Assembly (NCBI GenBank): GCA_022647565.1
Contig: JALCLA010000001.1
Location: 62,001 to 126,000 of the forward strand
Origin: Chiayiivirga sp.
GTDB lineage: Bacteria > Pseudomonadota > Gammaproteobacteria > Xanthomonadales > Xanthomonadaceae
DNA length: 64,000 nucleotides
Direction of reading: 5' to 3'
Positions 57,611 to 64,000 of the stretch are shown one piece after another. Within the stretch, counting starts at the first letter, position 1. Each line of letters opens with the position of its first letter. The translations under genes and the position numbers were made by a program. The notes beneath the pieces were generated by a model. That model ran no database searches and had not been told where the DNA came from. It saw only the letters and a list, made by a program, of their open reading frames with translations.

Positions 57611-59215
57611 CTACGGCGGATTGCCATTGCGCAGCAGGTTGCCCCGTCCCGTCGGCCACGGCAGGCAGTTGTCGCGTGCGCCGGGCACCTCGTACACCTG
57701 CACCTGGCGCACGTTGCTGACGCCGTCCTTGAGGTTGACCACGATGTCGAGCGTGCCGTCGGCATCGGCGTCGGCCAGCGTCGGCACCGACATCGCACCG
57801 CGATCAGGCAGCGCCAGCGTGTGCAGGCGCGTGCCGTCCGGCCCGAGCACGAACAACTGGCCCTTGTTCGCATCGGGCGAATAACTCGCGAACACGATCT
57901 CGGGGTGGCCATCGCCGGAGAGATCGCCGATGGCCACCCCGCCGGTGAGCACCCGCGCATCGCTGGTGTAGGCGTGGCTCCATAGCAGGCTGCGCGTCGC
58001 ATCGACGGCATGGATGCGGCCATCGAAACCCGCGAACACGAACTCCGGCCCGGCACGCGAAGTGTCGATATCGGCGACCGATACCTGATTGGTCGCACCA
58101 ACGATGTTCGTGCCGGCGAAATCCTGGAGCCCGGCGAGGTATGTGGGCACGTGGTAAGGCGTGAGCCAGTTCGGCGGGCGCGTGCCATCCGGACGTAGCA
58201 CCCACAGGCCGACGCCGCGCAGGCGGTCGGACTGCGAGGCGTTCTGCACCGAGCCCAGGATGATGAGTTCGCGCGTGCCGTCGCCATCGACATCGGCGAA
58301 GCTGGGCGCGGAGTTGGTGAAGTGCGCCTGATTGTCGGCGGCCGGCGTATTCGGGAAACCCTGCTGCGCGAGCGCGTAGTCGTGCATCGACCGGATGCCC
58401 GAGACCTTGTCGCGATTGGCGAAGACCGGATTGGCGTCGAAGGCGCGCCCGTTGCCGTCGTGCAGGCTCCAGTAGGCATTGTCGTGGCCGGCGAAGACTT
58501 CCCATTCCGGGTCGGCATCGACATTGCCGAGTGCCACGTTCTGGTCGAAGCCGCCGGTGACGAAACAGCTGCTGGTGCAGCCCGCGACACCCGTGGTGTT
58601 GGGCGGGAAGCCGGCTACCGGGGTGCCATCGTGATGCACGGCGTAGAGCAGGTCGCGCTGGCCGCCGGCCTCGAGCCGTTGCGTGGTGGCGACCACCAGT
58701 TCCAGATCGCCATCACCATCGATGTCGCCGGCCGCGATCGAGCGCATCTCGTCGCGCCACACGTGCGGGAAGCCCGACTGCGACTGCGCCGCGGCGTTCC
58801 ACAGATAGATCCGGCTGCGCGCCGCGACCGCCACTTCCAGCCCCGGCTGCGACGGCACGAAGTCGGCCACGATCGGCGACGACCAGATGCGATCGCTGCC
58901 GTTGACGTTGCCACGGAACACGATCGTCCCGTCCAGATGCCAGCCGAGCAGCACGTTGCTGCGCGCGGCGAGGATCTCCGGCGTGCCATCGCCATCGAGG
59001 TCGGCCACCGCGGGCGAGGCCAGCCATGACTCGTGGAACGAATCATCCAGGGTGGCGATCAACTGCGGTGCAGCGACCGTAGCACTACCACCCCCGGCCA
59101 CCGCGGCGCACGCCGGTGGCGGTTCGAAGCCATCGAGAAAAATTTGCGTCGCGCCCTTGCCCGCGAGCGCCGAGGCGCTGGACAAACACAGCATGATGGC
59201 GAGGCTCTGGCGCAT
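57611..59215 (-). CDS. Exported FG-GAP/VCBS beta-propeller protein with DGFE motif
   Basis: A 534-residue protein with signal peptide (MRQSLAIMLCLSSASALAG). Immediately after it is ATQIFLDGFEPPPAC, a short motif also found at the end of the 97-residue protein at 61325. The rest is built of FG-GAP repeats whose calcium loops read DLDGDGTPEI, DIDGDGDLEL, DVDGDGTREL, DLSGDGHPEI and DADADGTLDI: at least five blades of a beta-propeller as in integrin-like surface proteins. Cys pairs (ACAAVAGGG, GCTSSCF, NCLPW) imply disulfides. Likely an extracellular structural or adhesion protein. GGGGAG lies 11 bases before ATG at 59215; a 34-codon extension is rejected. Confidence 0.85.
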   Translation of the reverse strand: MRQSLAIMLCLSSASALAGKGATQIFLDGFEPPPACAAVAGGGSATVAAPQLIATLDDSFHESWLASPAVADLDGDGTPEILAARSNVLLGWHLDGTIVFRGNVNGSDRIWSSPIVADFVPSQPGLEVAVAARSRIYLWNAAAQSQSGFPHVWRDEMRSIAAGDIDGDGDLELVVATTQRLEAGGQRDLLYAVHHDGTPVAGFPPNTTGVAGCTSSCFVTGGFDQNVALGNVDADPEWEVFAGHDNAYWSLHDGNGRAFDANPVFANRDKVSGIRSMHDYALAQQGFPNTPAADNQAHFTNSAPSFADVDGDGTRELIILGSVQNASQSDRLRGVGLWVLRPDGTRPPNWLTPYHVPTYLAGLQDFAGTNIVGATNQVSVADIDTSRAGPEFVFAGFDGRIHAVDATRSLLWSHAYTSDARVLTGGVAIGDLSGDGHPEIVFASYSPDANKGQLFVLGPDGTRLHTLALPDRGAMSVPTLADADADGTLDIVVNLKDGVSNVRQVQVYEVPGARDNCLPWPTGRGNLLRNGNPP

Positions 59216-59371
59216 GTGCGCACCATACTCCCCGGTGGGTCGCACGACACCCGAGCGATGGATCGCACACAAGCGCAGGCCGGCACCGACAGCCAATCCC
59301 CGCGGCTCGCCCCTCATCTGGCGACAACCACCGTGGCTCCCGTTGTCGGCGCCGACCAGCGACGGCCAGAA

Positions 59372-61300
59372 TCACTCGCGCACGGAGGCTTCCCAACGCG
59401 CTTCAAGCGCGACCAGGCGCTCTTTCAGTTCGGTGTTTTCGGCCTTGAGCCGGTCGATCTGCGCGGACTGATCCGCATCGATCACCGCACTCTCGCCGCG
59501 CAACTCGCGCAGCGCTTCCACCGTCAGCGCTTCGAAACCAATCGGCGTGACCGCGAGATAAGCCTCGGGCCCGGTCGGTTGCACCCACTGCGGGATCACC
59601 GCTTGCACTTCTTGCGCAACAAAGCCCATGCGCATGCCTGGCGCGTTCATGGATTTCACCGGGTCGATGTATTCGAAACGCTGGCCGTGCAGGGCGAGCA
59701 AGGTATCGAGCGGCCGTTCGATCGGCGCGAAGTTCTTTTTCAGCCGCACATCCGACAGATTGCCGACCGCGCCGCCCTGCACAAAGGTCGTGCCTGCGGC
59801 ATCGATGCGGAAACGGTTGGTGAACGCCACCGGGGCGGTGCGCGCATCGGTTTCGGCGATGTAGAAATCACCCGCCGCGCCCGATGTACCGGGAACACTG
59901 GCCATGAGGTAGCCACGATTGGTGCTGTTGAGCAAGGTGACATCGGTGTTGCCGTCAAAGGCATTGTTCCGCACCATCAGCTCGCTGCCGCGCAGGTCCG
60001 GTTCGTTGCCAAAGCGCGCAGTATTGATGCCCACGCCACCGGGCGCGCCGATCAGGAATTGACCCGGCCCGGTCGAACTCAGGCCACCGTAGATGTTGCC
60101 ATTCCAGACGAAGGTGCCCTCGTCACCGTCTGGATCTCCCGAGCCCGCTGCGCAAGTTCCATCTCCCGATTCGTTGCCGACGCGCACCTTCGCCAAGACT
60201 CCGCCCGCCCACGAGTAGTCACCGCCAGCACAGGCGAGGGCACCGCCACCCGCGGTACTGTACTGGCCGGTGGCCTGATTCTTGTTACCGCCGACGACGG
60301 CGCTGAACTCACCCAAAGCCTGGTTGCCTTGGCCACCGCTCACCGTGGCAAAAAAGTTTCCTGCGACGTTCTTGAGGCTGGTATCCAGCACGCCATCGTT
60401 TCTCCGCGTGGAACCCCCGCCGCCGACAGTGGCGCCCTCGCCTGTCGCCGTGTTGGCGGACGAGCCCAACAGTACCCGCGGTGCGTCGCCAAACTGCGTG
60501 GGTGTTCCGGCGGGTTCGAAACGCGCGGTGCGCTGATTGAACGTACGCAGTTCCAAGGCCTGGTTGTTGGTGGAACCAAGAAACTGGCCGACGGTGACCG
60601 CGGTGCCATTCTTGCCCCAGGCATCGGCCGAGCCGGGCGCGCCGGCGGGGCCGGCAGGGCCTTGCGGGCCGGTGGGACCGACCGGACCCACCGCTCCGGT
60701 ATTGCCCGTTGCACCTGTCGCACCCGTCGCACCCGCAGGCCCTGCCGGACCCGCGGGTCCTTGCGGGCCCACCGGGCCGGAACTGGAGCTCTCGCAGGTC
60801 ACCGTGCCATTGGCATTCACCTCCCGAATGCTCTGCCCGCTCGGGCAACCGGCCGATACCCGCGCCTGCACCTGCGACGCATTGATCTGCGTCGATCCAA
60901 TCGCGCCGGGGCTGACCGTGATCGCTTCGGCCGCCAATCCCGCCACTTGCGCCTGGGGTGTCGGATGGATTCTGGTCGCGGGACTCAAGGCGGTAAACGC
61001 GCCCGATGACGCACCCGGCCGCACGCCAATTTGCAGCTGGAAATCCCCGCTGGTGATGCTCGAGCCAAAATCCAGCTCGACCGTGAACACGCCTTGGCTC
61101 ACCACCACGTCGTCGCGCAAGAGCGCGGTACCCACCGGAGCGCCGGCCTGCGTTTGCAGGCTGAATTGCAGGTCGTAGTTGCCGTTCGCCGCGGCGCCGG
61201 CGTCCTGCAGGCTGCCTTGATAGGTGAAGGTGTTGCTCAGTGCAAACGCGTGGCCGGACAGGCCCGTCAGTAGCACGAACACGAGGGATTTGCGGTGCAT
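59372..61300 (-). CDS. Secreted collagen-like fibre protein with S74 self-cleaving chaperone domain
   Basis: A 642-residue protein. Signal peptide 1-20, then the module shared with the gene at 41421 (residues 21-121). Residues 175-222 are 16 uninterrupted collagen Gly-X-Y triplets ([19 protein letters not shown]). Next are YadA-head-like repeats ([29 protein letters not shown]). The C terminus is a phage-type intramolecular chaperone (peptidase S74): Ser516 and Lys521 in LSDVRLKKN are the catalytic pair, and in phage tail proteins this domain trimerises the fibre and then cuts itself off, here leaving about 515 residues. A coiled coil ends the chain (600-642). GGAG lies eight bases before ATG at 61300. 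No phage genes adjoin. The function as a surface fibre is inference. Confidence 0.88.
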   Translation of the reverse strand: MHRKSLVFVLLTGLSGHAFALSNTFTYQGSLQDAGAAANGNYDLQFSLQTQAGAPVGTALLRDDVVVSQGVFTVELDFGSSITSGDFQLQIGVRPGASSGAFTALSPATRIHPTPQAQVAGLAAEAITVSPGAIGSTQINASQVQARVSAGCPSGQSIREVNANGTVTCESSSSGPVGPQGPAGPAGPAGATGATGATGNTGAVGPVGPTGPQGPAGPAGAPGSADAWGKNGTAVTVGQFLGSTNNQALELRTFNQRTARFEPAGTPTQFGDAPRVLLGSSANTATGEGATVGGGGSTRRNDGVLDTSLKNVAGNFFATVSGGQGNQALGEFSAVVGGNKNQATGQYSTAGGGALACAGGDYSWAGGVLAKVRVGNESGDGTCAAGSGDPDGDEGTFVWNGNIYGGLSSTGPGQFLIGAPGGVGINTARFGNEPDLRGSELMVRNNAFDGNTDVTLLNSTNRGYLMASVPGTSGAAGDFYIAETDARTAPVAFTNRFRIDAAGTTFVQGGAVGNLSDVRLKKNFAPIERPLDTLLALHGQRFEYIDPVKSMNAPGMRMGFVAQEVQAVIPQWVQPTGPEAYLAVTPIGFEALTVEALRELRGESAVIDADQSAQIDRLKAENTELKERLVALEARWEASVRE

Positions 61301-61324
61301 GGTAGTGCTCCTGGAGGTCATGGC

Positions 61325-61618
61325 TCAGTTCTCGAATCCGTCGTGAAAGATGTCGCCGGCGGGTGGCGCAAGGGCAATGTGGAAACCGCCGGCCAGGTGA
61401 TACGTGCCACCCGCGGCCGCGGCAGGAAGCGGGCCGGGCGCGGCCTGGGCTACCGTTCCAGTCAAGACATAGCTGCCGCCAATGGCGCGCTGGCCGCCAG
61501 CGGCAATGGCGTCTTTTGCCATCACGTACGGCCCGCCTGCCGGCGGCGGCACCGATTGCGCCCCGGCCAACGAACTGGCGGCGACGGCGACAAGCAACAA
61601 GCAACGGGGACGCTTCAT
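61325..61618 (-). CDS. Small exported protein, Gly/Tyr repeat type, C-terminal DGFE
   Basis: A 97-residue protein with signal peptide (MKRPRCLLLVAVAASSLAGAQ). The mature 76 residues contain GGPYVMAKDAIAAGGQ, IGGSYVLTGTVAQAAPG and GGTYHLAGGFHI: a repeat of the GGxYxLxGG type seen in secreted proteins of this group, each likely one beta-hairpin. It ends GDIFHDGFEN; the same F-x-DGFE occurs near the N terminus of the FG-GAP protein. It lies upstream of the S74 gene with only 24 bases between stop and start, so the two are an operon. The start at 61618 is chosen for the signal peptide; much longer Arg-rich frames upstream are rejected. Confidence 0.75.
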   Translation of the reverse strand: MKRPRCLLLVAVAASSLAGAQSVPPPAGGPYVMAKDAIAAGGQRAIGGSYVLTGTVAQAAPGPLPAAAAGGTYHLAGGFHIALAPPAGDIFHDGFEN

Positions 61619-61725
61619 GCGGGATCCAGCGGATGGCTTGTCCGGGGAAACGACAAAGCACGCGGAACCCTGACACGGCGGATATCGCGCGCCGGGTCGG
61701 CATCGCCGCGCGCCTGCGTCGCTGT

Positions 61726-61816
61726 GCAGGAGCCCGCTCGCGGGCGACCGCCATGTCGCAATCACGACGCGGTCGGTTGCGTGCGGGGGATCGGTCGCGC
61801 GCGAGCGCGCTCCTGC
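61726..61816. repeat. Inverted pair of REP hairpins with compensating changes
   Basis: Left copy 61726-61750 (GCAGGAGCCCGCTCGCGGGC...), right copy 61792-61816 in reverse orientation. Their 25 bases differ at two positions only, C to G and G to C, which pair with each other in the stem, so both hairpins stay intact. The consensus matches GTAGGAGCGC-type REP elements of Xanthomonas and Pseudomonas (family knowledge). The right copy lies 9 bases after the ubiB stop at 61825 and can terminate its transcript. Confidence 0.8.
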
Positions 61817-61824
61817 CGCGCGGG

Positions 61825-63525
61825 TCAGTCGGACAGGGTTCGTGTGGCGCGCCGCGGCCAGGCCGCGAGGAAGGCGCCGAGGGCGCCGAGGCCGGCGATC
61901 CACACCGCGGCCGACACGCCGAAGAAGCGCGGACCACCGGCTTCCAGCGCGTACAGCACGGCCGCGACGATCAGCAGGCCGCTGCCGAGGATGGCGTAGA
62001 CCACTTGTCGCTGCGCTTCGCGCGCGATGCGCGCCAGTTGCGCGATGTCGTCCGAACGCATCTGCAAGGAGTGCTGGCCGTTCACTTGCTGCGCCAGCCA
62101 ATCGTGCAAGAGGCGCGGCATGTCGGGCGCCCGCGTGATCAGTTCCGGCAGGCGCTTGCGGAATTCGCGCGCGAGCTGGCGCGGGCTGTAGCGCTCGCGC
62201 AGGATGGTTTCCAGCACCGGCCGCGCCACCGCCCAGATGTCGAGTTTGGGGTCGAGCCGGCGTCCCACGCCTTCGATGTTGAGCAAGGTCTTCTGCAGCA
62301 GGATCAGCTGCGGCTGGATGGTGAGCTCATAGCGTTGCGCGGTGCGGAACAGCTTGAGCAGCACCTCACCGAGGGAAATCTCGGCCAGCGGCCGGGTGAA
62401 GTAGGGCTCGCAAACCGAACGCGCCGCGGCTTCGAGTTCGTCGATGCGGATGTGGCGCGGCATCCAGCCGGCTTCGACGTGCAGCTCGGCGATGCGGCGG
62501 TAGTCGCGCTGGAAGATCGCCATGAAATTCTCGGCCAGGTAGTACTGATCCTGCGCCGAGAGCTGGCCCATGATGCCGAAGTCGAGCGCGATGAAGCGAG
62601 GCTTGGCGCGTCGCGCCGGATCGACATCGACCCAGATGTTGCCGGCGTGCGCATCGGCGTGGAAGAAGTTGTCGCGGAACACCTGGGTGTAGAACACCCG
62701 CACGCCCTTGGCCGCGAGCGCGGCGCGATCGATGCCGGCGGCGTCGAGCGCGGCGATGTCATCGGAAGGAATGCCGCGCACGCGCTCCAGCGTCAGCACG
62801 CGCTCGCTGGTGTGGGTCCAGAATACTTCCGGCACGTAGAGGTCGTCGGAGTTCAGCCAGTTGCGCCGCAAGAGCGAGGCATTCGCGCCCTCGCGCTGCA
62901 GGTCGAGTTCGCCCTTGAGCGTAACCTCGATCTCGGACACCACTTCGTTCGGACGGATCTTGTCGGCATTGGGATGGGTGCGTTCCAGCAGGGTTGCCAC
63001 GCTGCGCAGTAACGCGATGTCGCCGGCGATCCGCTTCTCGATCTGCGGCCGCAACACCTTGATCACGACCTCGCGCCCCGCGCTGCCATCGGCTTCCTTC
63101 AGGCGCGCGGCATGCACCTGCGCGATCGAGGCCGAGGCCAGCGGCACCGGATCGAAATCGCAGTAGGCGGTGTCGATGGCGCGGCCCAGGGCCTTCTCCA
63201 CCGCGGCGCGCGCCAGTTCGCCGTCGAAGGGCGCGACCCGATCCTGCAACTGGGCCAGCTCGTCCGCGATGTCGGGCGGCACCAGGTCACGCCGGGTGGA
63301 AAGGATCTGCCCGAACTTGACGAAGATCGGGCCCAGCTCCTGCAGTGCGAGGCGTAGACGCGCACCGCGCGGCAAGTCCGCCACTTCGGCGCGCGCCGTT
63401 GGCACGAAGGGCTTGAGCAGGGCCAGCCGCCGCTCCAGGCGCGAACCTTCGAGCAAGGCATCGAGGCGCCAGCGCAGCACCACGCGCGCGATCTGGAACA
63501 GGCGCAGCGAACCACGCGTCAGCAC
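61825..63525 (-). CDS. ubiB: UbiB/ABC1-family atypical kinase-like ATPase
   Basis: Required in known bacteria for ubiquinone biosynthesis, acting as an ATPase at the membrane. About 566 residues are read from GTG at 63525 ([22 protein letters not shown]), which resembles the LRxLRIARVALRYRLDELL lead-in of relatives; an ATG further upstream is possible but the intervening text is Arg/Ser/Pro-rich. The family-specific KxGQ motif is KFGQILSTR; the Ala-rich nucleotide loop is [27 protein letters not shown] is the catalytic loop and LDFGIMGQ the DFG motif. Two membrane helices end the chain ([19 protein letters not shown] and a second near [17 protein letters not shown]). A REP pair follows. Confidence 0.92.
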   Translation of the reverse strand: MLTRGSLRLFQIARVVLRWRLDALLEGSRLERRLALLKPFVPTARAEVADLPRGARLRLALQELGPIFVKFGQILSTRRDLVPPDIADELAQLQDRVAPFDGELARAAVEKALGRAIDTAYCDFDPVPLASASIAQVHAARLKEADGSAGREVVIKVLRPQIEKRIAGDIALLRSVATLLERTHPNADKIRPNEVVSEIEVTLKGELDLQREGANASLLRRNWLNSDDLYVPEVFWTHTSERVLTLERVRGIPSDDIAALDAAGIDRAALAAKGVRVFYTQVFRDNFFHADAHAGNIWVDVDPARRAKPRFIALDFGIMGQLSAQDQYYLAENFMAIFQRDYRRIAELHVEAGWMPRHIRIDELEAAARSVCEPYFTRPLAEISLGEVLLKLFRTAQRYELTIQPQLILLQKTLLNIEGVGRRLDPKLDIWAVARPVLETILRERYSPRQLAREFRKRLPELITRAPDMPRLLHDWLAQQVNGQHSLQMRSDDIAQLARIAREAQRQVVYAILGSGLLIVAAVLYALEAGGPRFFGVSAAVWIAGLGALGAFLAAWPRRATRTLSD

Positions 63526-63731
63526 GGGGTCGCTCGCGCGGCGCGATGCGCAGGAATGGGCGGAAGCAGGATCATGCAGGCTCGACTTCGGCCGCGAACG
63601 GCGTCGCGGCACTTTGCCACGGTCGCAAGGGGGCGCCAAGCCGGCCATCGTTGCCCGCGTGGTGTCTTCGCCATGTCGCAGGCATCGGCCTCGGTCTTGC
63701 CGCGCCCGGTGGGCTCGCGCAGCATGCGCAC

Positions 63732-64000
63732 ATGCTGATGACACCCGCACCCGCCGCTCTGCCCGCCTGGGGCGACCACAACGTACACCTGTGGTGGTGC
63801 GACACACCGGCGCAGGATGCCGCGCCGCAGCGGCGCCGCGCCCGGCTTGATGCGCTGCTGCGCGAGGTCCTGTCGCGCTATCTCGGCACGGCGCCGGAAC
63901 GGCTGCGGTTCGGTCGCGAAACACGCGGCCGGCCCTATCTGCTCGAACCCGATGCACCCGACTTCAATCTCAGCGATACCGACGGCGGCAGTGTCATCGC
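63732..64000 (+). CDS. 4'-phosphopantetheinyl transferase, Sfp-type (3' end cut by window)
   Basis: The first 89 codons, open at base 64000. The translated text reads [20 protein letters not shown], then [16 protein letters not shown] and [13 protein letters not shown], the P0/P1 motifs of Sfp/EntD-like enzymes that attach the 4'-phosphopantetheine arm to carrier proteins of polyketide, non-ribosomal peptide or fatty-acid type. The Asp of the magnesium site and the C-terminal WxxKE motif lie outside the window. ATG at 63732 or 63738 are equally possible starts. Divergent from ubiB. No synthase genes are in the window, so the target is unknown. Confidence 0.85.
   Translation, partial: MLMTPAPAALPAWGDHNVHLWWCDTPAQDAAPQRRRARLDALLREVLSRYLGTAPERLRFGRETRGRPYLLEPDAPDFNLSDTDGGSVI

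Noticed and set aside
59372..61300. Prophage tail fibre region
   Set aside because: S74 and collagen repeats are common in phage fibres, but a signal peptide is present and there are no integrase, capsid, tail or lysis genes nearby.

Overview
The window is a 64 kb stretch of a GC-rich chromosome. It is densely coded, with short intergenic gaps, leaderless-looking GTG starts and strong G/C third-position bias. The gene content fits a gammaproteobacterium of the Lysobacterales (Xanthomonadales): a 'conditioned medium factor' type secreted hydrolase, a large TonB receptor, a fused indolepyruvate:ferredoxin oxidoreductase, a BvgS-like hybrid kinase, and GTAG-type REP palindromes like those described in Stenotrophomonas and Xanthomonas. 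That placement is inference from family content; no rRNA or other phylogenetic marker is present. No tRNA, rRNA, CRISPR array, insertion sequence transposase or prophage block was seen.

Layout. 1-5.1 kb: a truncated M48 metalloprotease, an acyltransferase-like membrane protein, an unknown protein, and a two-gene TolQ/MotA-like plus OmpA/MotB-like motor pair. 5.2-12.9 kb: TonB receptor, HrpB helicase, an exported protein of a tryptophan/glycine repeat family, and a ParA-type ATPase. 13.2-19.8 kb: glutamate synthase gltB and gltD, separated by a roughly 700 bp inverted-repeat element. 19.9-25 kb: an exported protein with a cysteine-rich tail, a TPR-PAS-GGDEF diguanylate cyclase and a secreted alpha/beta hydrolase. 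25.2-32.6 kb: a DUF349 protein, two unknown exported proteins, a gamma-glutamyltransferase and an AEC permease. 32.7-37.6 kb: a hybrid histidine kinase with HPt, preceded by a REC-EAL phosphodiesterase, and a small TPR protein. 37.8-42.9 kb: the fused indolepyruvate oxidoreductase and a glycine-rich exported protein. 43-48 kb: a coiled-coil protein, a DUF808 membrane protein, then a tight run of MoxR ATPase, VWA protein, DinB-like protein and aspartate/glutamate racemase. 48.2-57.6 kb: tricorn-like S41 protease, PQQ-type sugar dehydrogenase, a small membrane protein, a lytic transglycosylase and an M16 protease. 57.6-64 kb: an FG-GAP repeat protein, a collagen-like/S74 fibre protein with a small partner gene, UbiB, and the start of a phosphopantetheinyl transferase.

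Themes. Many products are exported or act on the envelope: proteases M48, M16 and S41, the lytic transglycosylase, GGT, the TonB receptor and several secreted structural proteins. Cyclic-di-GMP turnover is represented by one cyclase with an intact product-inhibition site and one phosphodiesterase probably coupled to the adjacent kinase. Two secreted proteins 16 kb apart (41.4 and 59.4 kb) share a nearly identical N-terminal module but have unrelated C-terminal fibres. The intergenic spaces carry at least five distinct palindromic repeat types, one of which sits inside what is usually a gltBD operon.
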